Assembly: GCA_964487555.1 (NCBI GenBank)
Contig: CAZART010000152.1
Location: 1-10,482, forward strand
Reading direction: 5' to 3'
Source: CAZART01 sp964487555
Lineage (GTDB): Bacteria; Bacteroidota; Rhodothermia; Rhodothermales; VXPQ01
Length of the DNA stretch: 10,482 nucleotides
Shown: one piece after another, positions 1 to 8,803 of the stretch
Layout: the number at the start of each line of letters is the position of its first letter
Numbering within the stretch: the first letter of the stretch is position 1
Translations under genes and position numbers: made by a program
Notes under the pieces: generated by a model
Told to the model about the DNA's origin: nothing
The model's database searches: none
What the model saw: only the letters and a program-made list of their open reading frames with translations

Positions 1-632
1 AGCTAGCCTGTGCACCGATCGAATCGGAAGAGGGTCAGAATTATCTCAGCGCCATGCGCTGCGCCATCAACTTCGCGTTTGCAAATCGGCAGGTAATGGC
101 CCATAATACACGTCTGGCCTTCGAGGAGGCCACACCATTCTCCACGCACGATATCGGACTTCGAACGGTATACGAAGTCGCGCACAACATCGCCAAGTTC
201 GAAACGCACGATGGCCGCAGGCTGTGCGTACATCGAAAGGGCGCCACGCGCGCCTTCGGCCCCGGCCACGCCGACATCCCCGCGCGCTACCGTCGCATCG
301 GGCAACCCGTTCTCATCCCCGGCGACATGGGCCGGTACTCGTTCGTCCTCGTCGGCACCGATCGCGCCATGAAGGAGACCTTCGGCAGCGTCTGCCACGG
401 CGCCGGCCGCGCCATGAGCCGGCGCCAGGCCAAGAAGACGGCCGGCAGCCGCAACATCTACCGCGAACTCGCCGACCAAGGCATCATCGTTCGCAGCAAC
501 AGCTCCCGCACGATGAAAGAAGAGGTCCCGGAGGCATACAAAGATGTTCGCGACGTCGTCGATGCGTGCGAAGGCGCGGGAATCTCCAAAACGGTGGCAC
601 GGTTGAGGCCCCTGGGGTGCATTAAAGGGTAG
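1..632 (+). CDS. rtcB: RtcB-type RNA ligase (3'-phosphate/5'-OH), C-terminal part
   Basis: RtcB joins RNA ends carrying a 3'-phosphate or 2',3'-cyclic phosphate to a 5'-hydroxyl, using GTP and Mn2+, in tRNA splicing or RNA repair in the cytoplasm. The frame is open from base 3 with no start codon of its own: the residues before the first ATG (base 54) read LACAPIESEEGQNYLSA, a conserved RtcB stretch, so the gene begins left of the window. Visible family motifs, in order, are ANRQVMAH, the AHNIAKFE histidine (probable Mn2+ ligand), VHRKGATRAF, PVLIPGDMG, and CHGAGRAMSR, whose His (codon 396-398) matches the guanylylated histidine. The protein ends in LRPLGCIKG, the family's characteristic C-terminal tail, so the 3' end is complete. 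About 209 residues of a family that usually has 400-480 are present. No healing enzyme, archease or RtcR-type regulator is visible. It is convergent with trkH. Confidence 0.96.
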   Translation, partial: LACAPIESEEGQNYLSAMRCAINFAFANRQVMAHNTRLAFEEATPFSTHDIGLRTVYEVAHNIAKFETHDGRRLCVHRKGATRAFGPGHADIPARYRRIGQPVLIPGDMGRYSFVLVGTDRAMKETFGSVCHGAGRAMSRRQAKKTAGSRNIYRELADQGIIVRSNSSRTMKEEVPEAYKDVRDVVDACEGAGISKTVARLRPLGCIKG

Positions 633-705
633 CGCCTCCCATATGCCGTGGAAAGGTCCGCTTTCGAATGGTCGACATTCCGAGGTCGGTGTGTCGAGTG
701 TCTGA

Positions 706-738
706 TACTTGGCGCCTGCAGTAGAGACGGCGCCCGTA
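706..738. terminator. Weak GC hairpin between convergent rtcB and trkH
   Basis: GGCGCC at 711-716 and again at 729-734 can pair across a 12-base loop. After a small internal loop, TAC (706-708) can also pair with GTA (736-738). The hairpin sits in the 146-bp gap where rtcB and trkH converge, a fitting place for a bidirectional terminator. No T-run follows it on either strand, and a third GGCGCC at 784-789 inside the end of trkH could compete. The function is therefore an inference. Confidence 0.22.
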
Positions 739-778
739 CAATGTCGTCACGGCAGCGCGGAGAGCGTGAGGTGTGCAT

Positions 779-2290
779 CTACCGGCGCCAAAATGTGGGC
801 GCGAACAGGATCAGCACCGTGAAGAGTTCGAGCCGCCCCGCCATCATGAGGAACGAGAGCACCCATTTGCCGATGGCGGGGATGTGGGCGTAGTTGTCCG
901 TGGGGCCGAAGGTGCCGAAAGCTGGACCGATGTTGCCGATGCAGGACATCGTAGCGCCGAAGGCGCTGAGGAGGTCGAGGCCGACGAGCGCCATGACGGC
1001 GGTGCCGACACCGATCCCGCCGATGTAAAGTACAATGAACGAGAGCACGTTCTTGAGGATGTCCTGGGGAACGACCTGGCCGTTCAAGCGGACGTGAATC
1101 ACAGCGTTCGGATGCACGAGCTGCTTGATCTCCCGGAAGGAGTTCTTAAACATCAACACATGACGGATGATCTTCACGCCGCCGCCTGTGGAGCCTGCCA
1201 TTCCGCCGCAGAAAAAGAGGAGGAAGATGACGCCGATGCCGAGCGGCGGCCAGATCTCGTAGTCGGCCGTGCCGAATCCGGTCGTCGTTACGATGGCGAC
1301 CACCTGGAAGGCGGCATAGCGAATTGAATCCACAAAGCTCGGGTATCCCTCGAAGGCGGCTGCTTCACGCCCAGCATAAGGCAGCCATCCCACCGTCGGC
1401 TGCCAGATGCCGATCGTCACCAGCGCGGTGGCAACGGCGATGATGGCCGCGTAGACGTGGAATTCCGTATCGTTTACCAGCGTGAAGGCTTTGCCGCGCA
1501 GCATTCTGTAGTGCAGCGCGAAGTTCGTGCCCGCCAGGAACATGAAGATGATGATCACCCAATCCACGTACGCCGAATTGTACTGACCCACAGAACCGTT
1601 TTCCGTCGAAAATCCGCCCGTGGCCATCGTTGCGAAGGCATGATTGACGGCGTCGAACAGTGACATCGCGGGCAACAGAAACAGCACTTGAAATACCGTA
1701 AAGCCGACGTAGATGTACCAGAGCCGTTTCGCCGTCTCACGGACGCGCGGCGTGAGCTTGTCGGTCGACGGGCCGGGCACCTCCGCCTTGAAAAGCTGCA
1801 TGCCACCGACGCCGAGGATGGGCAGAATGGCGAGCGTCAGAACGATGATGCCCATCCCTCCGATCCAGTGAGTGAGGCTGCGCCAGAACAGAAATGCGTT
1901 TGGAATCGCTTCGATGGCCGGATTCGTCGCTCCGCCCAGGATGGTTGCTCCCGTCGTCGTGAAGCCGCTCATCGTCTCGAAAAAGGCGTCCGTATACGAA
2001 TCCAAAACGCCGGCGAAAACGAGCGGCATAGCGCCGACGAGCGAAAGCACCGCCCACGAGAGAGCGACGATGGCGAAACCCTCCCGTATGCCCAGATCCG
2101 GCGGAAGACCGCCCAACTTGTGCCATACGGCGCCGCCGACCCCGAAGGCAATCAGCGCCGTCACGCCGAAGCTCCACCATTCGGGCTCGCCGTAAACGAC
2201 GCCGATCAGCATGGGGAAGATGAGCGCGACGCTCAGAAAGAGGAGCAGGACGCCGAGCGTTGCGACTACGGCTCTACCGTTGAGGAGCAT
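779..2290 (-). CDS. trkH: Trk-type K+ uptake channel subunit TrkH
   Basis: TrkH is the integral inner-membrane subunit that carries K+ inward (with Na+ or H+ coupling in some members), gated by TrkA. The protein has 503 residues, typical of TrkH (about 480-510), and is hydrophobic throughout. The four pore-loop signatures of the SKT superfamily are all present: TTTGAT at residues 111-116, ATGGFS at 223-228, TTTGFG at 335-340, and the fourth repeat around SCIGNIGPAFG at 449-459. Each keeps the selectivity-filter glycine. GSTGGGVKIIR at 367-376 is the conserved loop before the last repeat, and the end, LELFTVLILFAPTFWRR, is a family hallmark, so the gene is complete. The ATG at 2290 lies 9 bases after the trkA stop with no Shine-Dalgarno sequence, implying co-transcription and probably coupling with trkA. 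It is the last gene of the minus-strand run. Confidence 0.97.
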   Translation of the reverse strand: MLLNGRAVVATLGVLLLFLSVALIFPMLIGVVYGEPEWWSFGVTALIAFGVGGAVWHKLGGLPPDLGIREGFAIVALSWAVLSLVGAMPLVFAGVLDSYTDAFFETMSGFTTTGATILGGATNPAIEAIPNAFLFWRSLTHWIGGMGIIVLTLAILPILGVGGMQLFKAEVPGPSTDKLTPRVRETAKRLWYIYVGFTVFQVLFLLPAMSLFDAVNHAFATMATGGFSTENGSVGQYNSAYVDWVIIIFMFLAGTNFALHYRMLRGKAFTLVNDTEFHVYAAIIAVATALVTIGIWQPTVGWLPYAGREAAAFEGYPSFVDSIRYAAFQVVAIVTTTGFGTADYEIWPPLGIGVIFLLFFCGGMAGSTGGGVKIIRHVLMFKNSFREIKQLVHPNAVIHVRLNGQVVPQDILKNVLSFIVLYIGGIGVGTAVMALVGLDLLSAFGATMSCIGNIGPAFGTFGPTDNYAHIPAIGKWVLSFLMMAGRLELFTVLILFAPTFWRR

Positions 2291-2299
2291 TCGGGTGGA

Positions 2300-3652
2300 T
2301 TATCGAGTGTCGAACTTTCGCTCAATCTCGTGGATCATGTTCGGCATCGCGAATATAATTGCGCGGTCGCCGGGCTCGATGCGCGTCTCGCCCGTCGCGA
2401 CGTCGATGCTGCTTTTGTGCATCACAGCGCCGATGAGAATCCCGCGAGGCAGGGCCATCTCGCTGAGTGACCTCGTCGTGACATACGCTCGCGGCGTCGC
2501 CTTAATCTCGATGATTTCCGCATCGAGACCCGGTATGGTGGCCACGCTTAAAACGTGCCGCCCGCGCAGGAAGCGCAGGATCTCGCGGGAGACGGCGAGC
2601 TTCTTGCTAACGGCGGCGTCCAGACCGATACTCTGTGAGATCGGGATGTACGCGCCCTTTGAAAGCATCGCGACCGTCTTCGATACTTGAAGATGCTTGG
2701 CCATCAGACAGGTCACCAGGTTCGATTCCTCATCGTTGGTAACCGCCACGAAGGCATCCATCTCCGAGAGTCCTTCCTGCACGAGCAGGTCGATATCCGT
2801 CGCATCGCCGTTAATCACCAGCACGTTTTTCAGCTCTTCGGCGAGCCGTTCGGCGCGATGCCGGTCAGGCTCGATGAGCTTGACCTGCTTGTTTTTCTCC
2901 GCCCCTAGCTGAAGGGCCACCTTACTTCCGACCTGCGTACCGCCGAGAATCATGATGTGGTGCATCCGTTTGTCGGACTTACCCATCATGCCCGAAATGT
3001 ACGCCATGTACTTGGGTCGGGCGAGCACGAAAATCTGGTCGTTTTTCTGAAGTTTCTCGTCGCCTCCGGGGAGAATCGTCCGCACGCCGCGCGCGATCCC
3101 CATTATCCTGAATCGCACGTGGGCATGCTCGACGGCTAGATCGCGAAGCGTCTTGCCGATCACAGGCGCCTCCGGATCCAGTCGAATACCCATAAGAAGC
3201 AGGCGGCCGTCCGCGAACGAGAGGACGTCGGTTGCGCTGGCTCTCCGAATTAAACGTACGACCTCGTTGGCCGCGCTCTCCTCCGGATGGATGACAAGGT
3301 CGATTCCAAAGTCGGAAGTTTTGAGGACGGACTGCGTCCGCGTCAGTTCGTCCGACCGGACGCGAGCAATGGTCGTTTCGACGCCCATGCGATCCGCGAG
3401 CATGCAGGCAATGATGTTCACCTCGTCGACCGCGGTGACCGCGATGATCATGTCGACCTTGCGGACACCGGCCTCTTCGAGGATGTCGGCGGACGTGCCG
3501 TTGCCGACGACCGTCATGACGTCGAGCCTATCCCGGACGGCGCGGACGGCGTCGGCGTTGTTATCGACCACGACGACGTCATTCTGTTCTAGAGAGAGCA
3601 TTCTGGCGACGTCGAAACCGACCTCGCCTGCCCCAACCACGATGGCTCTCAT
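2300..3652 (-). CDS. trkA: Trk system K+ regulator TrkA (double RCK domain)
   Basis: TrkA is the peripheral, NAD(H)/ATP-binding ring protein that gates TrkH on the cytoplasmic face. It has 450 residues from the chosen ATG, close to the E. coli length (458), and the usual tandem layout: RCK_N 1-120 with Rossmann motif GAGEVG (7-12) and the acidic end of strand 2 (VVVD, D30); RCK_C about 140-215; RCK_N about 231-350; RCK_C about 370-450 (ending in LPRGILIGAV...IEPGDRAIIF). The second Rossmann motif reads GGTQVG (237-242), with Thr where a third glycine is usual, so nucleotide binding in that half may be changed. The start is the ATG at 3652, because the protein begins MRAIVVGAGEVG exactly as the family does. 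Upstream in-frame codons overlap tenA and look non-native. That ATG follows the tenA stop by a single base, so translation is probably coupled. Confidence 0.97.
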   Translation of the reverse strand: MRAIVVGAGEVGFDVARMLSLEQNDVVVVDNNADAVRAVRDRLDVMTVVGNGTSADILEEAGVRKVDMIIAVTAVDEVNIIACMLADRMGVETTIARVRSDELTRTQSVLKTSDFGIDLVIHPEESAANEVVRLIRRASATDVLSFADGRLLLMGIRLDPEAPVIGKTLRDLAVEHAHVRFRIMGIARGVRTILPGGDEKLQKNDQIFVLARPKYMAYISGMMGKSDKRMHHIMILGGTQVGSKVALQLGAEKNKQVKLIEPDRHRAERLAEELKNVLVINGDATDIDLLVQEGLSEMDAFVAVTNDEESNLVTCLMAKHLQVSKTVAMLSKGAYIPISQSIGLDAAVSKKLAVSREILRFLRGRHVLSVATIPGLDAEIIEIKATPRAYVTTRSLSEMALPRGILIGAVMHKSSIDVATGETRIEPGDRAIIFAMPNMIHEIERKFDTR

Positions 3653-3653
3653 G

Positions 3654-4385
3654 TTATAGGGGCCATGTCTGCATGATCCACGCCTGCTCCCAGAACATCC
3701 ACTCGTAGCGGGCACTCACGGCGAACGCTTCTTTTGCGTCCTGGCGCACCTCCCGATCATGCGCTTCCGCGAACCGCTGGAGCCGCCGGAGAAGACTGTT
3801 CGTGTACTCCACGAACGACGGATCGGCATACGTTCTCAGCCAGTCCGCATAGGGATGGTCGTCGTCCACGTCGCCCAGCTCGTAATGAAGGTGTCGTCCA
3901 AGCTCCGTATAAAGCCAGGGGCAGGGCGTCATTGCGGCAACCGACTCGACGAGGGATCCACGCTGCGCCGAGGCGATCATGTGATTTTGATAGGCCCGGT
4001 TGTTCGGCGAAAGGGAGATGGCGGCGATGTCTTTGGCCGTATAGCCGAGACGCGCGCCGTAGCCTTCGTGAAGCTGCGCCTCTACGACAAGCGCCAACCG
4101 TGCGGCTTCAATGAACCAGAGTTTGTCGTCGGGATGCGAACACCGCGTCGAGATGATCGAGCACGTATCGGCAAAGGCTTCGAGATAGCGTGCATCCTGC
4201 ATCTGATAGAATTTGAACTTCTCGGATTCGAGCGATCCGTCGGCCAGCGCGCGAACGAACGGATGCTCGAACGACGCGCCCCACGCCTCGCCGGCCGCCT
4301 CCATGCATTCGGCACCGAACGCCGGAACCTCCAGCTCGACGTCCTTACGCAGGTCTGTTTCTTCGATCATCTGAGCTTCAGCCAT
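3654..4385 (-). CDS. tenA: TenA-family aminopyrimidine aminohydrolase / thiaminase II
   Basis: TenA hydrolyses 4-amino-5-aminomethyl-2-methylpyrimidine to HMP, salvaging the pyrimidine half of degraded thiamin, and can also cleave thiamin. It is soluble and usually tetrameric. By comparison with B. subtilis TenA the active-site set is complete: D64 and Y67 in QDARY, Y132, C155 in TPCPWLY (the catalytic cysteine of the TenA_C type), Y159, Y186 in LRTYADP, and E228 in YEWMFWEQAW. The length of 243 residues from the ATG at 4385 fits the family (about 220-240). A second ATG at 4370 would give 238 residues. The TTG at 4430 seems too far upstream. No clear Shine-Dalgarno sequence precedes any candidate. 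No thiamin biosynthesis gene or TPP riboswitch is visible nearby. Instead the stop lies 1 base before trkA, placing it in an operon with K+ uptake genes, which is unusual for tenA. Confidence 0.93.
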   Translation of the reverse strand: MAEAQMIEETDLRKDVELEVPAFGAECMEAAGEAWGASFEHPFVRALADGSLESEKFKFYQMQDARYLEAFADTCSIISTRCSHPDDKLWFIEAARLALVVEAQLHEGYGARLGYTAKDIAAISLSPNNRAYQNHMIASAQRGSLVESVAAMTPCPWLYTELGRHLHYELGDVDDDHPYADWLRTYADPSFVEYTNSLLRRLQRFAEAHDREVRQDAKEAFAVSARYEWMFWEQAWIMQTWPL

Positions 4386-4547
4386 GGCGTCTATCGAGAA
4401 TGTCGGATTATGAACTCGAACGCAAAGCAATGGAAGGAGGTTCGTGCATCGTTCATCGGCCGAATCGAATACGTTTGCGCCATCGTTCCTGCCAGGATCG
4501 CGCCGTCCCCTCGTTTTGAAACGCCGAAGCCTGCGAACGAAGAACGA

Positions 4548-7500
4548 CTATACTTCTTCCGCAAGCGGCAGACGGATCCAGAACGTCGAGCCGTCGCCCA
4601 GCACCGTGTCGAAGCCGATCTCACCGCGATGCTCTTCAACGCTCTTCTTAACGATGGCGAGCCCCAGACCGGTGCCACTCGTCTTCGTCGAAAAGTTTGG
4701 CTCAAAAATCTTGTCGCGGACGTCGGCCTCCACTCCGGTGCCGTTGTCGCTGACCTCGCAGTGCGCCCAGCGGGAGCCGTCCTCCGGCTCGTCGAGGCGT
4801 GTTCGGACGCGAATGCGGCCCTTCTCTTCGTTCGGGATCGCCTGAATACTATTCTTGATCAGGTTGATGAAGTCACGCCGCAGCTCTTCGCGGTCGCCGT
4901 CAAGCATCAACTTGTCGTTGCAAAGATCCGTATGGATCACGATGTCGCTCTCCTCCTGCATCAGGGCTACGGCCTCTTCGATCACGGCGTTCAAGTCGAG
5001 TCGCTCGACGATCCGCGACGGCATCCGAGCGAATGAGTGGAACTCGTTAGCGATGCGCGCCAGCGTATCGATCTGTTCGATAAGCGTGGTGGTGATCCGT
5101 CCGAAAAGATCGGCAAATTTGTCGCGTTTCTTCACCGCGCCCTCCTCACCTTCGAACGCCCTGCGTAGATGCTGCACGGAGAGTTTCATCGGGGTGAGCG
5201 GATTCTTTATTTCGTGCGCCACCTGCCGCGCCATTTCGCGCCAGGCGAGCTGACGCTCCTGCTGCGCGAGCTTTCGACGGCTCTCGGCGAGTTGTTCCTG
5301 CATCTCGTTGAACGTCTGGACAAGTTCACCGATCTCGTCGCGAGAATCGACGGGAATCATCCGCTCAAAACGGCCGGCCGCGACGGCCTTGAGGCCCGAA
5401 CGAAGTCGAACAATCGGCCGTGAGATCGCATTGGCCAGCAGAGAGGCGGTAAGCATTACGACAAGCACGAGCAGCAATAAGGAGCCGAAAAGGTAAGCGA
5501 CGGTGCGGGCGCGCTCTTCTTCGATGCGTTCCTGCTCCGGCAGCGTGGGGACCGACAGGACGTATTGAGGTCGGCCCTGCTCGTCGGGCAGTGCACGATA
5601 ACCGGTCGTGTACGTAAAGTTGCCGACACGTTCGTCCGTGTAGATGAACCGGTATCCGTCGAAATAGAGGGCCTTGTAGGCTTCAATTGGAAGGCGCCGA
5701 TCGATCAACCGGTCGCGGAGCAACTGCGGGCGGCTCAGCGACATCAGGCGATATTCGCGGTAGAGCGTAAGGTCCAGACCTACGCGCGCCGCGAGCGAAT
5801 CGATACGTGCGCGCTCGAGTACGCGGTACGGCATCTCCTCTCCCCTCGCATCGAGCGCCAGCGTCTCCTCAACACGCTCGAGATGCTGTCGCAGCCAGGT
5901 CTGAACCGCACGCTCGTTCTCGGCCGTCACAACTTCCAGTCCGACAAACCCCACCGCTGCCACGGATATGATGCCGACACCGAGAAAGGCATTAAGCACT
6001 TTGTCGCGGAAGCGCACGCGCGGCGCAGGAAGCATGCCGGCCCTGTATCGTAGAAAGAGCCCGAAAAGGTAAAGAGGAAACGCGACGAGGAGCCCGCAGA
6101 CGGTGAGCCGCAGCAGATAATAGAGATGATCGAACGTGTTGATGCTCGGCACCCGAACGCCGACGATCGACGACGTGGCCGTCGGCAGCATCGGCCGGGC
6201 CATCTGCGGGCCAACCGACGACTCCTGTCTACGATAATACGTTTCGTATAAGCGCTCTTCCACCCGCTCAGCTAGCCAGAGGTCCGACTCCGCGGCGAGG
6301 GCAAGGCGAATCTCGTCGGCTAGCCGATAGCGTCCGAAGTCGCGCCCCATGCTCCGCACGAGGATGCCTTCCCGGAACTCAGCGATGGAGAGATTGGCGT
6401 AGAGGTCGTCATAGGCTCCCGAGGGCAGGAGTACTCGGGGGAAAGGCGTCCCTCCTTCGCGGACCATGGTTTGCGGCTCGGCGCGCGACATTACCCAACC
6501 GATACGTTCGGTCCCCCCATTCGCATAAACCGGCGCAATTCCTTCGTACTGAAACCGATCCGGCTCCCGGCGGCCGGTCACCTGCTCGACCATCACACCC
6601 GAGGCGCCTCCCTCCTCATACATCTGGTGAAGAATCGAAAATTCGAGCTGGTCGATCTCGTCGATCGATTTTCGGTCGTGGCTCTGGCCTGCGTCATGGT
6701 AGCGCCCAATCGGCTTGCCCGTACCGTCGAAGAACGTCAGACTGACGTCGAACGATGGGAGCGAGGAGAGCAGGGATCCTCTGAGGCTTGCCGTCGCCAG
6801 TGAGTCGAGTGTGCCCCGCCTCGCATCGTCCGCAAAACCTTCCTGCACGGCGTCGTGCCGGCGGATCTCCTGTAGAAGCTGTTCGATAGCGAAGAGAACG
6901 CGAGGGTCTCTGCCTTCCGCGAACGTGTCCGCCGCGTCGGTCATCTGAATTCGCCGCTGCGCATCCATCCCGTGGTAAAGCAATGGATACAAGAGCATCG
7001 TGACCAGGAAAATCGACGGAAGTACGCTGCGAAGGATCAGCAGATCGATGAGCGTATCCTGCCTGAGCATCAGAAACACGGCCAGCGCGATTCCTACGGA
7101 AAGGAGCGACAGCGACACCGGCAGGGTGACGATGTCGTTCAGCGGCGTCACCATATAGAGAAGGAGCGTCGGCGCGATGGCCGCTAGAACGATGCCCACC
7201 CAGAAGATCCATCGCGTGGTGTGGCCGGACCAGCGCCGAAGCAGCGGCTTCAATGCCATCCACACCGCCGCGACCGAAGTGAGAATGATGCCGATCGTAA
7301 CGAGAATTAGCGAGCAGAGTACGATGAGAAGAAGCGGCTCGGGCAAAAGGCCCTTTCTGGCAAAATAATCGAACGTGCTGTCGAGAACGGCGCGGCGTGT
7401 CGCGAGGGCAAGGACAATGATCAATCCTTCAATCAGTAATCCCGCACCCAGAATGGCCAGGGCGGCCTTCAGCAGCGAATAGCGATCCGGCAGGCGCCGC

Positions 7501-8801
7501 CGCAGGCGCTCGGGGAGGCGAAGTAGATCGCCGCCGATCTCGCGAAATACATTGGCGAACTGCCCGAACGCAGTCGCAAAGATGAGGACGAAGATGGCCG
7601 TGATGAGAAAATCACCCGTCGACCGCAGGAGTCCACCGCCTATGCCGGAGGCAAAATGAATCGGATCGAATAGCGGAGCGAGGGGCGCTTTTCCTTCCTG
7701 CCACCGAGCCGGCACATTCAGATCCAGAAGGAGAAAGCGAAGACCCCACCACGCCAGTGCCGCTCCGGTGAACCACGATCCGAGTTTCCAGAGCGGAAAT
7801 CGGTTTTCGCGGGTGCGCTGGAGGGCTCGATGATAGTCGTGCCATACGCCGCCTACCAACCAGCACAGGAGCAGCACCGCCCAAAGAGCGAGTACGTCAT
7901 CGAAGCGGGCGTACGTCGCGGCAAGGAGTTGGTCCGCCGTCGGTGGCTCGACCATGACGCGGCCTAGAACGGTTCCATCGGCTCCCTGCAGAAGGCGCGT
8001 CCGCCGGTCCGTCTGATCGCCGATCGTGCCTGCCGGCTCGAAGCTTACGTCCACCGGCAGCCGGGTCAGGCGCTGCCACCGGTCTTCGAGGCTGATGTCT
8101 CGCAGGTATTCGTTGTGAACCGGCGCGTCATAGCCGATGAGATGCACAACTCGGACGGCGCCAAGGACTTTGTTGCCCTCGCGCACCGGCCACCACACGA
8201 CGAGCGCCTGTCGTAGATCCGCGTCACTCGCGATGGCCGTCTGAAATGACTCGAGAAATCGTTGGGAGGACGGAGCCGAATCGAGGGGCATGCTGAACCC
8301 CCTCCAGGCGACCAGGCGACGTGAATTATCATATAGCTCGACGGACGTCTGATCGGCGACGTCAAGCTCCACGAAATAATCGATGACGGCCACCGGACCG
8401 TCCCGAAGCTCGTGTCGAGCGCGTTCGCGAAGGCCCCGTACGACAGCCGAAGCGTTGGCGAGACGTCGGCCGCGGTCGAGCAGATCGTCCTGCATTCTCT
8501 CAAAGCGCGCCTCGATCTCATGTAGCGCCCCCGCGACGGCCTCGCGCTGTAAGTCCTGTGACGTCGCCGATACGTGATCGACGTAGACGCTACGTGCCAA
8601 CCACGTGAGAGGCAGAAGGGACGCCAGAACAGCAGCAATGACGAGGAAGCGACGGCTGGAAAATGCCGACGAGAACATACCGGTGGCTGCGGATGCTCCG
8701 CCCGAGCCGCTCATTCGGCCGGAATGCTCGTCTCCGGTCCCCGAAGTATCCGGCGGATCGGCGCCCGCGCCTGCTGGGTCTCTGCGTTCGGAATCCGCCA
8801 C
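4548..8801 (-). CDS. Giant 12-TM sensor histidine kinase, NtrY-like core
   Basis: An inner-membrane sensor kinase that should autophosphorylate on His and pass the phosphate to an unlinked response regulator. From the GTG at 8801 it has 1417 residues. The predicted layout is TM1 52-74; outer loop 75-300; eight TMs over 301-609; outer loop 610-891; TM10-11 at 892-917 and 935-959; outer loop 960-1100; TM12 1101-1123; HAMP 1124-1174; HisKA with AHEIKNP (H1196); HATPase with N-box NLIKNS (N1317), G1 DNGTGV (1352-1357), F-box FEPNF and G2 GTGLGL (1376-1381). The short loops that should face the cytoplasm are Arg/Lys-rich, supporting N-in/C-in topology. The core resembles NtrY, but the sensor region is far larger. 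No PAS or receiver domain is seen. GTG 8801 was chosen because it lies 2 bases after the upstream stop with AGG nearby. GTG 8849 and ATG 8714 are alternatives. No regulator gene adjoins it. Confidence 0.9.
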   Translation of the reverse strand: MADSERRDPAGAGADPPDTSGTGDEHSGRMSGSGGASAATGMFSSAFSSRRFLVIAAVLASLLPLTWLARSVYVDHVSATSQDLQREAVAGALHEIEARFERMQDDLLDRGRRLANASAVVRGLRERARHELRDGPVAVIDYFVELDVADQTSVELYDNSRRLVAWRGFSMPLDSAPSSQRFLESFQTAIASDADLRQALVVWWPVREGNKVLGAVRVVHLIGYDAPVHNEYLRDISLEDRWQRLTRLPVDVSFEPAGTIGDQTDRRTRLLQGADGTVLGRVMVEPPTADQLLAATYARFDDVLALWAVLLLCWLVGGVWHDYHRALQRTRENRFPLWKLGSWFTGAALAWWGLRFLLLDLNVPARWQEGKAPLAPLFDPIHFASGIGGGLLRSTGDFLITAIFVLIFATAFGQFANVFREIGGDLLRLPERLRRRLPDRYSLLKAALAILGAGLLIEGLIIVLALATRRAVLDSTFDYFARKGLLPEPLLLIVLCSLILVTIGIILTSVAAVWMALKPLLRRWSGHTTRWIFWVGIVLAAIAPTLLLYMVTPLNDIVTLPVSLSLLSVGIALAVFLMLRQDTLIDLLILRSVLPSIFLVTMLLYPLLYHGMDAQRRIQMTDAADTFAEGRDPRVLFAIEQLLQEIRRHDAVQEGFADDARRGTLDSLATASLRGSLLSSLPSFDVSLTFFDGTGKPIGRYHDAGQSHDRKSIDEIDQLEFSILHQMYEEGGASGVMVEQVTGRREPDRFQYEGIAPVYANGGTERIGWVMSRAEPQTMVREGGTPFPRVLLPSGAYDDLYANLSIAEFREGILVRSMGRDFGRYRLADEIRLALAAESDLWLAERVEERLYETYYRRQESSVGPQMARPMLPTATSSIVGVRVPSINTFDHLYYLLRLTVCGLLVAFPLYLFGLFLRYRAGMLPAPRVRFRDKVLNAFLGVGIISVAAVGFVGLEVVTAENERAVQTWLRQHLERVEETLALDARGEEMPYRVLERARIDSLAARVGLDLTLYREYRLMSLSRPQLLRDRLIDRRLPIEAYKALYFDGYRFIYTDERVGNFTYTTGYRALPDEQGRPQYVLSVPTLPEQERIEEERARTVAYLFGSLLLLVLVVMLTASLLANAISRPIVRLRSGLKAVAAGRFERMIPVDSRDEIGELVQTFNEMQEQLAESRRKLAQQERQLAWREMARQVAHEIKNPLTPMKLSVQHLRRAFEGEEGAVKKRDKFADLFGRITTTLIEQIDTLARIANEFHSFARMPSRIVERLDLNAVIEEAVALMQEESDIVIHTDLCNDKLMLDGDREELRRDFINLIKNSIQAIPNEEKGRIRVRTRLDEPEDGSRWAHCEVSDNGTGVEADVRDKIFEPNFSTKTSGTGLGLAIVKKSVEEHRGEIGFDTVLGDGSTFWIRLPLAEEV

Positions 8802-8803
8802 GA

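Noticed and set aside
1688..2470. Plus-strand frame of 260 codons antisense to trkH and trkA
   Set aside because: The translation is highly charged and repetitive (Asp, Glu, Arg, His), the typical mirror of a hydrophobic membrane protein. No homology pattern is seen.
4386..4547. TPP riboswitch or other leader upstream of tenA
   Set aside because: The conserved TPP elements (CTGAGA and the ACCTGATCTGG-like block) are absent from the minus-strand sequence. Only weak short stems such as TCCT/AGGA are seen.
3759..5036. Long plus-strand open frame of 425 codons antisense to tenA and the kinase
   Set aside because: It runs opposite two clear genes with conserved motifs, its translation is Arg/Val-rich with no recognisable domain, and such antisense frames are common in high-GC DNA.
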